64,000 bases of DNA from Microbispora catharanthi. GTDB lineage: Bacteria > Actinomycetota > Actinomycetes > Streptosporangiales > Streptosporangiaceae. The translations under genes and the position numbers were made by a program. The notes under the pieces are model-generated. The model ran no database searches, was not told the DNA's origin, and saw only the letters and a program-made list of their open reading frames with translations. Location of the stretch: positions 620,001 through 684,000 of the forward strand of contig NZ_VDMA02000001.1 in NCBI RefSeq assembly GCF_006334915.2, given 5' to 3'. Below, piece by piece: positions 1 through 11,292 of this stretch (its first letter is position 1; every line of letters starts with the position of its first letter).

Positions 1-1182
<1,182 letters not shown>

Positions 1183-1201
1183 TTTCGGTCTGGTTTGACA
1201 A

Positions 1202-1265
1202 ACGGGCACGGTTTTCCAAGATCGAAAGCGTCGGCCTGGACCGACCATCGGAAAGCCGTGCCCGT
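1202..1265. repeat. 16-nt inverted repeat between convergent genes
   Basis: ACGGGCACGGTTTTCC (1202-1217) pairs with GGAAAGCCGTGCCCGT (1250-1265) with one mismatch across a 32-nt loop. It may be the terminator of the monooxygenase, or part of the left end of the truncated ISAs1-like element whose GTG start falls inside the right arm. Confidence 0.5.
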
Positions 1266-1371
1266 GTCGCCGTCTTCCCCGATCGATGTCGCCTCCGGCG
1301 AGTTGTCCGAGTCCGTCGCCGATGATGAGATCGCCGCGCCTCGACGCCCCGAGCGGCTGTCGTCCTACTGA
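1258..1371 (+). pseudogene. 5' fragment of an ISAs1-family transposase
   Basis: A GTG-started frame of 37 codons reads VPVSPSSPIDVASGELSE and then stops at 1369. The MP-x-SSPI opening is, from memory, how actinobacterial ISAs1/H-repeat transposases begin; the conserved body with the DDE residues is absent. The fragment ends against the 3' end of the SDR gene (1365), so the element was probably cut by a deletion. The call rests on a short match and could be wrong. Confidence 0.35.
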
Positions 1372-2126
1372 CGGCTTGGGAGCATCGCGAGCGCCTGCGA
1401 CCGCTGGGCGACCAAATCGGCATAGGTGCCGTCGCGCTCGGCCCACCGGTGCATCAGCACGCCCTCAACGAGGATCTCGTGCGGAGTGGGGTTGGTCTGG
1501 AGCAGGTCCATCACCTCGGTGGCGAACTCGGCCAGGTCGAGCGCGCGGGGGTTGCGCTGGGCCTGCTCCGGCGTGGTGGCGACAGCCGGGGGGACGAGTT
1601 CGGACACCTCGACGCCTGTGCCGTCCAGTTGCGCGCGCAACGCCTCGGAGTAGGCGTGCACGCCGGCCTTCGAGGCTGCGTAGGTCGGCATGACCGGGAA
1701 CGGCAGGAACCCGATACCCGAGGTGACCGTGATGATGCTTCCGGCGCCGCGCCCGACCAGGTGCGGGGTGAACGCGTCGATGACGCGGATGGTGCCAAGG
1801 AGGTTGGTGTCGATCATTCGCTGTGCGGCACCGAAGTGCGCGGGATCGCGCAGGTCCTCAGGGATCCCGATCCCGGACATCGTCACGATCGTGTCGAGGC
1901 CCGGGTGGCTGCGGAGGATCGCGTCGCGGGCACGGTCGACGCTGTCCTGGTCGGTCACGTCGATGGGAACGGTGTCGAGTCCCTCAGCTGCGAGTTGGCC
2001 GAGCAGGTCGGCTCGTCGGCCGCCGACGACGACGGAGCTGCCGGCCGCGGCGAAGCGGCGGGCGAGCTCGAGACCGATTCCCGAGGTGGCGCCGGCGATG
2101 AAGACGGTGCGGTTGGTGATGTCCAT
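1365..2126 (-). CDS. SDR-family oxidoreductase
   Basis: This 253-residue classical short-chain dehydrogenase has the NAD(P) loop GATSGIGLELARR at residues 10-22, a cofactor-specificity segment VVVGGRRADLL, the catalytic Ser in VTSGIGFL and the YAASK catalytic Tyr/Lys. The usual NNAG is replaced by VTMSGIG. ATG 2126 has AGGAGC six bases upstream. It is divergent, over a 233-bp gap, from an MmyB-type regulator. That SDR-plus-regulator pairing is common in actinomycetes and suggests the SDR gene is the regulator's target. The substrate is unknown. Confidence 0.9.
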   Translation of the reverse strand: MDITNRTVFIAGATSGIGLELARRFAAAGSSVVVGGRRADLLGQLAAEGLDTVPIDVTDQDSVDRARDAILRSHPGLDTIVTMSGIGIPEDLRDPAHFGAAQRMIDTNLLGTIRVIDAFTPHLVGRGAGSIITVTSGIGFLPFPVMPTYAASKAGVHAYSEALRAQLDGTGVEVSELVPPAVATTPEQAQRNPRALDLAEFATEVMDLLQTNPTPHEILVEGVLMHRWAERDGTYADLVAQRSQALAMLPSRQ

Positions 2127-2359
2127 TGATTGCTCCTGCTCAGGGCGCGCCGGTCAGCGACTAGCCGGTGGGCGCGGTCGATGAAGTTCTGGGTTCCGGT
2201 TCCCCTCGGTCGCGTCACGCGGACGGGAAAGCCGGCCGTTGCCGCCCGCCTGGGCGCACGGCGGCACCTTCAGTGTTGATCCGTTCTCCGGCTGGAGGCA
2301 GTGCCCCCGTCTTCCGGGGTCCTGTCAGGGCCCCCTTAGCCGGGAGGGCCCGAAATACG

Positions 2360-3268
2360 ATGGCGAATATGAGCGACGACGACCGCGCCAACCTGCTCGG
2401 CGGCTACCTGCGTGCGCGGCGGGCCCTGGTCACCCCGGAGCAGGCCGGGCTCGCGCCGGGTGCAAACCGCCGCGTTCCGGGGCTTCGCCGTGAAGAGGTC
2501 GCCATGCTCGCGGGCATCAGCGCCGACTACTACCTGCGGCTGGAGCGCGGCCGCGACAAGAATCCCTCATCGCAGGTCCTCGAGTCGCTCGCGCGGGTCC
2601 TGCACCTCGACGAGCTCGAACAGGAATACCTTCTCGGCCTGGCCGCCGCGCGCCCAAGGCCTCAGCGGCGAAGGAAGCCCGAACGTGTCCCCGCACGGTT
2701 GCACCAGCTCCTGGCGAGCCTGCAGGTTCCCGCCTTCGTGGAGGGGCGCGCGTTCGACGTGCTCGCGTCCAACCGGCTCGCGGTCGCGTTCTCTCCGCGC
2801 CTCCAGCCCGGGTACAACCGTCTGCGGTCGCTGCTGCTCGATCCCGAGGAGCAGGCGTTCCAGCAGCACTGGACGCGCTCCACGGAAGGATTCGTCGCCG
2901 CCTTCAGGAAGTCCGTCGGGGACGACATCGACAACCCGCGGTTCGTGGAACTCGTGGGCGAGCTCGCCCTGTCGAGCGAGCGCTTCCGAACCCTCTGGGC
3001 GCGCCACGACATCCGCAACCTCGAGGGCGGCACCACTACCGTGAACCATCCCGTCGTCGGTGAGCTGCGCCTGCACCGAGACAAGCTCCCTGTAGACGAC
3101 CTGCTCCTGGTCCTCTACTACGCCGATCAGGGCAGCGAGAGCGACGAGAAACTACGCCTCCTCGCCTCCATGGCCCGGACAACACCCACCCGGACGGGCG
3201 CCGGATCACAAACAGCTGAACTGAACAGCCATCTCGAAACCCACGGTGACCTGACCGCTGAGCATTAG
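2360..3268 (+). CDS. MmyB-like XRE-family transcriptional regulator
   Basis: The product is 302 residues. An N-terminal Xre helix-turn-helix (LRREEVAMLAGISADYYLRLERGRD, about residues 40-65) is followed by an MLTR/MmyB-type ligand-binding domain (LLASLQVPAFVEGRAFDVLASNRLAVAF onward), a PAS-like fold known to bind fatty-acid-like ligands in this family. The frame is open upstream, but ATG 2360 (or ATG 2369) begins the conserved part, and GGGAGG lies at 2342-2347. It probably controls the divergent SDR and itself. Confidence 0.9.
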   Translation: MANMSDDDRANLLGGYLRARRALVTPEQAGLAPGANRRVPGLRREEVAMLAGISADYYLRLERGRDKNPSSQVLESLARVLHLDELEQEYLLGLAAARPRPQRRRKPERVPARLHQLLASLQVPAFVEGRAFDVLASNRLAVAFSPRLQPGYNRLRSLLLDPEEQAFQQHWTRSTEGFVAAFRKSVGDDIDNPRFVELVGELALSSERFRTLWARHDIRNLEGGTTTVNHPVVGELRLHRDKLPVDDLLLVLYYADQGSESDEKLRLLASMARTTPTRTGAGSQTAELNSHLETHGDLTAEH

Positions 3269-3312
3269 CGTGTTCCTCGACGTCGAGTTCGATCACGATC
3301 GGTCCACGCCGA

Positions 3313-3349
3313 GCGGCGGTCTTCCCGATGGACAAGGGAAGGCCGCCGC
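3313..3349. terminator. Bidirectional hairpin between convergent genes
   Basis: GCGGCGGTCTTCCC (3313-3326) pairs with GGGAAGGCCGCCGC (3336-3349) with one mismatch and a 9-nt loop. It sits between the stop codons of the MmyB regulator (+) and the APH-like kinase (-). There is no T tract, as is usual in high-G+C actinomycetes. Confidence 0.6.
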
Positions 3350-3379
3350 AGCCGCATCGTCCTCGGCGCGCAGCCGCGG

Positions 3380-4267
3380 TCAGTTCGCCGCCAGGACCCG
3401 TTCAAGCGTCGCGTAGCCTGCCGGTTCCCAGGTCGGTTTGCCCCCGGGCAGACCAAGCCTCCCGTTCCGGCCGATCCCGATCAGGCCCAGGGCACGCAAG
3501 ACAGCCCACCCTCGGGCCCTGGCGACGGTGGCTTCATCGGCGCGCTCATAGGCGTCGAAGAACCGGTTCGCCGCGCCGGCGGGCAACAGGATCCAGGCGG
3601 CTGAAAGATCGGTCGCGGGATCGCCTGCGCACATCTCGCCGAAGTCGATCACGCCGGCGAGCATCCCGTCCCGGACGACCACGTTCGCCGGATGCAAGTC
3701 GCCATGCAGCCACAGCGGCGCGCCCTGCCAGGCGGGCGCCGCGACGGCCTTCTGCCACACCTCCCGCGCGGCGTCGGCGTCCGCGTAATCGGCAATGACC
3801 TCGAACCAGCCGTCGACACCCTTGTGCGATCCGGCCAGGGGGATGCCGCGCGTAGGGTTCGCCGGCGCGTCAGCCGGCGCCTGGTGATGCAGCGCACGAA
3901 GGAACCCAGCGAGGATCTCGGCCGCCTCGATGCGCGTGATCGGCGCGTGATCGGCCGGCTCGCCCTCGACCCAGCGCGCGATCGTCCAGGTGTGCTCGAA
4001 CAGGCTCGAAGGCTTGCCGATGCGCACCGGGACGGGCGTCGGCAGCGGCAGGCGCTCGGCCAACATCGGCAGCCACGTCTGCTCCGTGAGCAGCAGAGCC
4101 GGCGCTCGCTCGGTGCGCGGCAGGCGCACGGCCAGCTCCTCCCCGAGGCGCCACTGCTGGTTGTCCCAGCCTCCGCTGACATCACGCAGCTCGAGGTCCG
4201 CGAGATCCGGATGCTGATCCCACAGCAGCGCGCGCACCAGGCCCTGCTCGAACTTCAACTCGTCCAA
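3380..4267 (-). CDS. Aminoglycoside phosphotransferase-family kinase
   Basis: The 295-residue APH/ChoK-fold protein has the catalytic loop HGDLHPANVVV (about residues 185-195) and the Mg-binding VIDFGEMCAGDPATDLS (about 203-220). ATP-binding residues lie in SGGWDNQQWRLG near the N terminus. Members phosphorylate hydroxyls of aminoglycosides, macrolides or metabolites; the substrate here cannot be named. The start is TTG 4267, with GGAGG seven bases upstream inside the 3' end of the histidine-kinase gene, so translation is probably coupled. It is the third gene of a response regulator-kinase-APH operon, which hints at a stress- or drug-responsive kinase. Confidence 0.85.
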   Translation of the reverse strand: MDELKFEQGLVRALLWDQHPDLADLELRDVSGGWDNQQWRLGEELAVRLPRTERAPALLLTEQTWLPMLAERLPLPTPVPVRIGKPSSLFEHTWTIARWVEGEPADHAPITRIEAAEILAGFLRALHHQAPADAPANPTRGIPLAGSHKGVDGWFEVIADYADADAAREVWQKAVAAPAWQGAPLWLHGDLHPANVVVRDGMLAGVIDFGEMCAGDPATDLSAAWILLPAGAANRFFDAYERADEATVARARGWAVLRALGLIGIGRNGRLGLPGGKPTWEPAGYATLERVLAAN

Positions 4268-5379
4268 CGATGAGCCTCCGATACTGGCATGCGCGGGCCA
4301 CGCGGTTGCGGGGTGGGCAGTTGCACGACGACGCGGAGTCCGCCCCCAGGGCGCGGGACGATAGTAAGGGACCCGTCGTGCACTTGGGCGATGCGCTTGA
4401 CGATTGCCAGGCCGAGGCCGACGCCTGCGTGGTCGTTGCGTATTCTGCCGGTGCCGCGCTGAAACGGTTCGGTGAGTGTCGAGACCACCTGAGGGGACAG
4501 CTTCTCGCCGCTGTTTTCGACAGTGAGCACGACGGTCCCGGGGCGGACGCCGGTCATGACCCGCACGGTGCCCTGTTCCGGCAGGTTGTGGACGACGGCG
4601 TTGTGCACAAGGTTCGTCGTCATCTGCAGCAGGAGCGCTTGCGACCCGACAGCCGGGGTCATGTCACCGGAGGTATGGATGGTGACACCGCGTTTCTCGG
4701 CGAGCGGGAGCAGTGTTTCCGTGGCCTCTTCCACGAGTAGGGACAGGTCGACAGGTTCTCGGGTGAAGGACCTCTGCTCAGCGCGGGTGAGCACGAGTAG
4801 CGCCTCGGTGAGGTCGATCGCCCGGGCGTTGACGGCGTGAAGGCGGTCGACGAGTTCGCCGTGGTCGTGTGCCGGATCATTGCGGGCCACGTCGAGAAGT
4901 GACTGCGAGATCGCCAGCGGGGTGCGTAGTTCGTGAGAGGCGTTGGCTGCGAATCTCTGCTGTTCGGCGACGTGTGCTTCGAGCCGTACGAGCATGGCGT
5001 CGAAGGCGTCGGCGAGTTCGCGGAACTCGTCCGCGCGGCCAGGCAACCGGATCCGGTGGGAGAGCGATCCGTTCGCGGCCATGCGCGTGGCGTCGGTGAT
5101 GCGGGTCAGGGGGGCGAGCATGCGGCCGGCGAGAATCCATCCTCCCAGCAGGCCGAACACCAGCAGGAACGCCATCACCGCGGCCGCCGCAGGGGCGAAG
5201 GCCCCCAGGAGGAGGATGCGGTTGGGCGCCACGTAGAGAAGGGCGGGCCAGCCGTCGGGCACGTACCGCAGGAGGAACACCCACACGGCGGCGAGCAGCA
5301 ACGCGCCCGCGAGCATGAGGAATCCGGCGTAGCTGAGGGTGAGCCTGAGCCGGACGCTCATCCCGCGCGCCCTATCCAC
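4255..5379 (-). CDS. HAMP-domain sensor histidine kinase
   Basis: The product is 374 residues from GTG 5379, which has AGGAGG five bases upstream and overlaps the response-regulator stop by 8 bp. TM1 is near residues 10-32 and TM2 near 60-85. HAMP follows (MLAPLTRITDATRMAANGSLSHRI), then the H-box NASHELRTPLAIS, N-box LVHNAVVHN and G-box HAGVGLGLAIVKR. The short extracytoplasmic loop suggests sensing within the membrane or through the adjacent transporter. The cognate regulator lies immediately upstream and a MacB-like exporter is divergent. ATG 5361 is an alternative start. Confidence 0.92.
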   Translation of the reverse strand: MDRARGMSVRLRLTLSYAGFLMLAGALLLAAVWVFLLRYVPDGWPALLYVAPNRILLLGAFAPAAAAVMAFLLVFGLLGGWILAGRMLAPLTRITDATRMAANGSLSHRIRLPGRADEFRELADAFDAMLVRLEAHVAEQQRFAANASHELRTPLAISQSLLDVARNDPAHDHGELVDRLHAVNARAIDLTEALLVLTRAEQRSFTREPVDLSLLVEEATETLLPLAEKRGVTIHTSGDMTPAVGSQALLLQMTTNLVHNAVVHNLPEQGTVRVMTGVRPGTVVLTVENSGEKLSPQVVSTLTEPFQRGTGRIRNDHAGVGLGLAIVKRIAQVHDGSLTIVPRPGGGLRVVVQLPTPQPRGPRMPVSEAHRWTS

Positions 5380-6046
5380 CCTCGCCTCCTGCGTCGATGC
5401 GGTAACCGACGCCGGGCACGGTGGCGATGAGCCACGGTTCGCCGAGCCGTTTGCGCAGCGCCGAGACCGTGATGCGGACGGCGTTGGTGAAGGGGTCGGC
5501 GTTCTCGTCCCACGCCCGCTGCAGGAGTTCTTCCGCGCTGACGACACCGCCTTCGGCGGCGACGAGGACTTCGAGCACGGCGAACTGTTTGCGGGTGAGC
5601 GCGACGTAACGGCCGTCGCGGTACACCTCGCGGCGGAACGGATCCAACCGCAGACCTGCGATCTCTCGCACGGGTGGTCTGTTGTGGGCGCGCCTGCGGT
5701 CGAGTGCTCTGAGACGGAGCACGAGTTCTCGAAGCTCGAACGGCTTCGTGAGGTAGTCGTCGGCGCCGAGTTCGAACCCGGAGGCCTTGTCGTCGAGCCG
5801 GTCGGCAGCGGTGAGCATGAGGATGAGCATGCCGCTGCCGGATGCGACGACGCGTTTGGCGACCTCGTCGCCGGAGGGGCCGGGGATGTCGCGGTCGAGG
5901 ACGGCGATGTCGTAGGCGTTGATGCTCAGCAGTTCCAGAGCGGTGTCGCCGTCACCGGCGATGTCGGCGGCGATCGCTGCCAGGCGTAGGCCGTCGCGGA
6001 TGGCTTCTGCCAGGTAGGGCTCGTCCTCGACGATCAACACACGCAC
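5372..6046 (-). CDS. OmpR/PhoB-family response regulator
   Basis: The product is 224 residues from GTG 6046, where the receiver domain begins (VRVLIVEDEPYLAEAIRDG). Acidic pocket residues are E9/D10, the phospho-acceptor Asp is in DIAVLDRDIPGPSG, the signalling Thr/Ser is in LMLTAADR and the conserved Lys is in YLTKPFE. A C-terminal winged helix follows (LTRKQFAVLEVLVAAEGGVVSAEELLQRAWDE...TVSALRKRLGEPWLI). It is first in the operon with the histidine kinase. A tandem repeat at 6069-6087, in the divergent promoter region, is its likely binding site. Confidence 0.93.
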   Translation of the reverse strand: MRVLIVEDEPYLAEAIRDGLRLAAIAADIAGDGDTALELLSINAYDIAVLDRDIPGPSGDEVAKRVVASGSGMLILMLTAADRLDDKASGFELGADDYLTKPFELRELVLRLRALDRRRAHNRPPVREIAGLRLDPFRREVYRDGRYVALTRKQFAVLEVLVAAEGGVVSAEELLQRAWDENADPFTNAVRITVSALRKRLGEPWLIATVPGVGYRIDAGGEGG

Positions 6047-6068
6047 ACTCTCGAGGCTACGAGTCGGC

Positions 6069-6087
6069 GCATATCGTCGGCATATCG
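6069..6087. promoter_or_regulatory. Tandem GCATATCG repeat, probable response-regulator site
   Basis: GCATATCG occurs at 6069-6076 and again at 6080-6087, an 11-bp period (one helical turn). OmpR-type regulators characteristically bind such same-face direct repeats. It lies about 20 bp upstream of the regulator's GTG and about 90 bp upstream of the divergent ABC transporter. Confidence 0.55.
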
Positions 6088-6174
6088 AAAACCTCATACG
6101 TGCCGGCAACACCGCGCTGCCTTGACTGCAGGCATGGCCTACGGCGAACCAGCACGAACGAAAGCCTCTCTGCC

Positions 6175-6878
<704 letters not shown>

Positions 6879-6879
<1 letters not shown>

Positions 6880-9290
6880 TGCGTACCGTCTTCCTCGCGT
6901 CGCTGCGCACCCACATCCGCAGGTACGTCGCCGCGGCGGTCGCGATCACCGTCGGAGTCGCCTTCGTCGTCGTGGTCGGCGTGCTCACGTCCGGGGCACA
7001 CAGCGGACTCATGGACGGACTGGGGGCGCCGTACCGCAATGCCGACCACGTGGTCTCGGCGGCGGGGTGGCCATCGTCCGAGATGGACCCGAAGGCCGTG
7101 ATCGCATTCGCCGAGCGACACGGTGAGAACGCGGCCGCGACCGGCCGGGCAACGCTGCCGGCGCGCGCGAGCGGCCGGCGACTCTCCGAAACGACCGTGG
7201 GGCCGATCGCCACCTCGGAGAAGTGGCGCTGGCAGGAGCTCAGCTCGGGTCGCTTCCCAGCACGCACGGGCGAGGCGGTGGTGGACGTGTATTTCGCCCT
7301 GGCCGAGAACATCGCGGTCGGTGACCGGGTTCGGATCGGCGAGGGCGCCGCCGCGCGTGACGTACGAGTGGTGGGTCTCGTGCAGTCGCCCTCGCCCCCG
7401 GCCCAGGCCTCGATGTACGTCACCTGGCCGCAGTTGCTGCAGTGGCGCGACCACCTTCATCTGAACGCGGTGGCGGTGCACGGGGAGGTAGGTCGGCTCC
7501 CGGAAGGCGCGAAGGCGCAGTCGCCGGAGGGGTTCGCCGCGGAGCGGCTGACCTATGTCCAGAACAGGGTGAACAGCTTGTCGGTGATGCTGCTGTTGTT
7601 CGCCGGCATCGCGCTCTTCGTCTCGGTCCTGGTCATCGCGAACACGTTCTCCATCCTGCTCGCGCAACGACTTCGCGACTTCGCACTGCTGCGCTGCATC
7701 GGCGCGACCCGGCGGCAGGTGGTGCGTTCGGTACGCCGGGAGGCGGCCGCCGTCGGGGTGCTCGCGTCGTCGACCGGGGCACTGGTCGGCGTCGGTCTCG
7801 GCTACGGGCTGGTCGCCCTGATCAACGCCCTCGCGCCCACCGCCCCGATGGGCGCCGCCGAGTTGCCCACGCTCTGGCTGCTGGGCGGGTTCGCCGTCGG
7901 CCTGGTGGTCACCATGGTCGCGTCCTGGTTGCCGATCCGGCGTGTGGTCCGGGTGAGCCCGCTGGCGGCGCTGCGCCCGGATGCCGCGGTCGGCGTACAC
8001 ACGGCCACCGGCCTGGTGCGGCTGGCGCTCGCTGCGCTCCTCCTGGTCGTCGGGCTGGCCCTGCTCGGAGTGGCGATGATCCAGGACAGTACGGCGCTCA
8101 TGCTGGCCGGCGGAGGATCGGTGTTCGCCGGCGTACTCCTCTTCGGGCCGGTGCTCGTCCCCCGCCTGGTCCGGATCACCGGCGCGCTGCTCGGCCCCGC
8201 CGGGCGGCTGGCGACCGAGCACGCTGTACGCGATCCGCGCCGGACCGCCACCACCACTGCCTCCCTGCTGGTCGGCGTCACCCTGGCGACCGCCGTACTC
8301 ACCGGGATGGCCACGTGGCGCTCGGCGGTGAATGAGCGAATCGGTAGGGACCACCCCATCGATATCGCGCTCACCTCGCCCGAGGAGCCGGTCACCACCG
8401 ACCTCCTCAACCGGGTGCGTCGCACTCCCGGTGTGGAGCGGGCCGTCCCAGTGGACGGCGCCGTGGCCCGAATGGCCGGGCTCGACGAGCCGATCGCGGT
8501 TGTCACCGCGCCGGCCGCGCAGCAGGTGGCCCGCGACGGCGGGGCGTTCGCCCGGGTCGAGCCGGGGAAGATCAGAGTCGATCCCGAGGCGTTCGGCAAG
8601 GACCTGAGTCTCCGGCCCGGTGACCGGGTCACGGTGCGCGTCGGCGACCGGCGAGCCCAGTTGCAAGTCGCCGTCGGCACCGGCTGGGGCCCGGCGGGCG
8701 TGGTCGCGCCCGAGACGCTGGCGACGCTCACCGACGCCCCCGAGCCGCATGCCATCTGGATCCGCGCCTCCTCCGGCGCCGACCCGGCTCGACTCGGCGG
8801 CGACCTGGACGAGCTGGCGGATCCGGTTGGCGCGACGATCGAGAACGGGTTGCGGACCTGGGAGTCGCTGGACCGGCAGCTGGGAATCTATACCTGGTCG
8901 GCGCTCGGCCTGCTCGGCATCGCCGTCGTGATCGCCCTGATCGGGATCGCGAACACCCTGGGGCTCTCCGTACTCGAACGCGCCCGCGAACACGCGATGC
9001 TGCGCGCGCTCGGGCTCACCCGCAGGCAGCTACGGCGGATGCTGGCGATCGAGGCAGTGCTGCTGTCGGTGGTGGCCACCCTGCTCGGCACCCTGATCGG
9101 CATCGGGTTCGCCTGGGTCGGCTACGAGACGTTCGTGACGCGGGCTCTCAGCGACGCCACCATGCAAGTCCCCTGGCTATCACTCGCCGTCGTCGTCCTC
9201 ATCGCCGTCATGGCCGGACTCCTCGCCGCTGTTCTCCCGGCGCGCCGGGCCGCCCGGGTGACTCCGGCCGCAGGGCTGTCCCTTGACTGA
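6879..9290 (+). CDS. FtsX/MacB-like ABC transporter permease
   Basis: This 803-residue permease has two FtsX core repeats. There is an N-terminal TM with a large extracytoplasmic domain, then a three-TM block beginning LLLFAGIALFVSVLVIANTFSILL and a central TM pair around residues 360-420. A second extracytoplasmic domain precedes the C-terminal three-TM block (GLLGIAVVIALIGIANTLGLS onward). Both blocks carry the ANT(F/L)..L..R.R.(F/H)A(L/M)LR..G.TRRQ motif of the family. With the ATPase it probably forms an exporter of a peptide, lipid or drug. The start overlaps the ATPase stop (TGATG). Confidence 0.92.
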
Positions 9291-9369
9291 TGCCCTCGTC
9301 AGTCGCTTGGCCGGCGGCCGCTGACGTCCGCCAGTCATGCGGGCACTGCGTACAACGACGGCACCCCTG

Positions 9370-10020
9370 TCACGGACGCTCGGGAGCAGCGAGCAGGCCG
9401 CGGTTGTAACCCTCCGCGACCGCTGCCGCACGGTCGTTGACGTCGAGCTTCGCGTAGATGTTGAGCAGGTGAGTCTTGACCGTGGCCTCGGTGATGAACA
9501 GCCGGGCGGCCGCCTCCCGGTTGGTGTTGCCGGCCGCGACCAGGCGCAGCACCTCCAGCTCGCGCTGGCTCAACGGGCCGGTCGACGGGGCCGGGGTGCG
9601 CAGCCGGCTCATCAGGCGGGCGGCGACCGACGGAGAGAGCGCGACCTCGCCGCGAGCGGCCGAGCGTACGGCGCGCAGCAACTCGTCCCGCGGCGCGTCC
9701 TTGAGCAGGTATCCGATGGCGCCGGCCTCGATCGCGGGCAGCACGTGGCTGTCCGTGTCGTAGGTGGTCAGCACCAGCACCCGGGCCGGTACGCCGCGCC
9801 GGGTCAGCTCGCCGATCGCGGTGACGCCGTCCATGCCGGCCATCCGCAGGTCCATCAGGATCACGTCCGGCCCGAGCGCCTCGGCCAGCCGCATCGCCTC
9901 CGCCCCGTCCGCCGCCTCGCCGACCACGGTGAACTCGGGGTCGCGGGCGAACATGCTGCTCAGCCCGTCCCGTACCACCGGGTGATCGTCGACGATGAGC
10001 AGCTTGATCGGGTCACTCAC
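9370..10020 (-). CDS. NarL/LuxR-family response regulator
   Basis: The product is 216 residues from GTG 10020, overlapping the kinase stop as GTGA. The receiver domain opens KLLIVDDHPVVRDGL, with phospho-Asp in DVILMDLRMAGMDG, Thr in VLVLTTYDTD and Lys in YLLKDAPRDEL. The C-terminal LuxR helix-turn-helix is LSQRELEVLRLVAAGNTNREAAARLFITEATVKTHLLNIYAKL. Its partner is the upstream HisKA_3 kinase. The original target was probably the ABC transporter that is now broken in the same operon. Confidence 0.94.
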   Translation of the reverse strand: MSDPIKLLIVDDHPVVRDGLSSMFARDPEFTVVGEAADGAEAMRLAEALGPDVILMDLRMAGMDGVTAIGELTRRGVPARVLVLTTYDTDSHVLPAIEAGAIGYLLKDAPRDELLRAVRSAARGEVALSPSVAARLMSRLRTPAPSTGPLSQRELEVLRLVAAGNTNREAAARLFITEATVKTHLLNIYAKLDVNDRAAAVAEGYNRGLLAAPERP

Positions 10021-11285
10021 GAACGCACCTCCGGCGCCTCGGCGGGCAGGCAGGCCGAGATCCCGGTCCCACCCCCCACCTCCGATTCGATCTGCAACGT
10101 GCCCGACAACGCCTCGATCCGCTGCCGCATCGCCACCAACCCGAAGCCCCCGGCGCGCTCGACCTGGGTGGTCGGATAGTCGAAACCGCGGCCGTCGTCG
10201 CGGACGTCGAGGGCCACCTGCCGGTCCATGTAGGAAAGGGTGAGACCGACGCGGGTGGCGGTGCCGGCATGCTTGGCGACGTTGGCCAAGGCCTCTTGGG
10301 CGACCCGTAACAGGGCGACCTCGGCCTCCGGGCGCATCGTGCGGGGCTCGCCGGTGACGGTGACCTGGGCCGGGATGCTGTGGCGGGCCGACCACTTGGC
10401 CGCCACCTCGGTGATGGCGTCGGCGAGGCGGCCGGTCTCGAGCGGCTCCGGGCGCAACTCGTTCACCGAGCGCCGCGCCTCGGTCAGGCTCTCCCGGGCC
10501 AGCGAGGTCGCCGCCGCGTGGTGCCGGCGCCACGCGGCCGGATCGTCGGCCGCATGCTCGGCGGCCTGCAACTGGGTGACGATGCCGGTCAGGCTCTGGG
10601 CCAGCGTGTCGTGGATCTCCCGAGCCATCCGGGCCCGCTCGTCCAGGACTCCGGCCGCGCGGGCCTGCTCGACCAGCCGTTCCTGCAGCGCCGCGTTTTC
10701 GGCCACCGCCGCGGCCAGCCGAGCGTTGGCCTCCCGGGCCTCGCGCAGCGCCGCCTCCCGGGAGGCGTAGTACCGCGTGCCGATCTCGCCCATCCAGGCC
10801 ACCAGGCACATCGGCGCGATGTTGACGACCAGGATCCCCAGGTACTCGAAGCGGCCGATCCAGGAGCCGGGGTCCAGGCCGGCCGACTGTGCCGTGCCGG
10901 CCACCACCGCGGCGCCGGCGATGAAGTACAGCTCGCGCGGCCAGCCGATGATCCGGTACGCGTAGAAGTACAGCACCGGCGTGTAGAAGCCGAACCACGG
11001 GTTGCGCACGACCATGACCAGGCCGAACAGAATCAGGCCCGCCAGGAAGACGCCCATCACGCCGATCCGGTCGCGCCATGCCGGACGCAGCGTGAAGAGC
11101 GCCAGGCTCCACACCGCAGCCGCCGCGCAGAGCGCGAGGTCGATGGCGAGGGAGCCCGGCTGGTCGTGCTTGAAGGCGATGGTCAGGGCGGCCATGACGG
11201 CCAGCAGCACGTACGGGACCACGGTGACCATGGGCCGGAACCGTTGTTCCCAGCCCGCCGGCCCGGCCATCTGCCAACTCTGCAT
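10017..11285 (-). CDS. NarL-type (HisKA_3) sensor histidine kinase
   Basis: The 422-residue protein has about five hydrophobic segments in the first 140 residues, a coiled-coil-like stretch (residues 165-200), the HisKA_3 phosphorylation motif ARMAREIHDTLAQSLTGIVTQLQ and a C-terminal HATPase (LLRVAQEALANVAKHA, DVRDDGRGFD, GGFGLVAMRQRIEALSG). This is the usual DesK/LiaS-like layout paired with LuxR-type regulators. Seven bases separate it from the stop of the truncated ABC ATPase upstream, so all four genes of this run are probably one transcript. Confidence 0.92.
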   Translation of the reverse strand: MQSWQMAGPAGWEQRFRPMVTVVPYVLLAVMAALTIAFKHDQPGSLAIDLALCAAAAVWSLALFTLRPAWRDRIGVMGVFLAGLILFGLVMVVRNPWFGFYTPVLYFYAYRIIGWPRELYFIAGAAVVAGTAQSAGLDPGSWIGRFEYLGILVVNIAPMCLVAWMGEIGTRYYASREAALREAREANARLAAAVAENAALQERLVEQARAAGVLDERARMAREIHDTLAQSLTGIVTQLQAAEHAADDPAAWRRHHAAATSLARESLTEARRSVNELRPEPLETGRLADAITEVAAKWSARHSIPAQVTVTGEPRTMRPEAEVALLRVAQEALANVAKHAGTATRVGLTLSYMDRQVALDVRDDGRGFDYPTTQVERAGGFGLVAMRQRIEALSGTLQIESEVGGGTGISACLPAEAPEVRS

Positions 11286-11292
11286 CGCGTAC

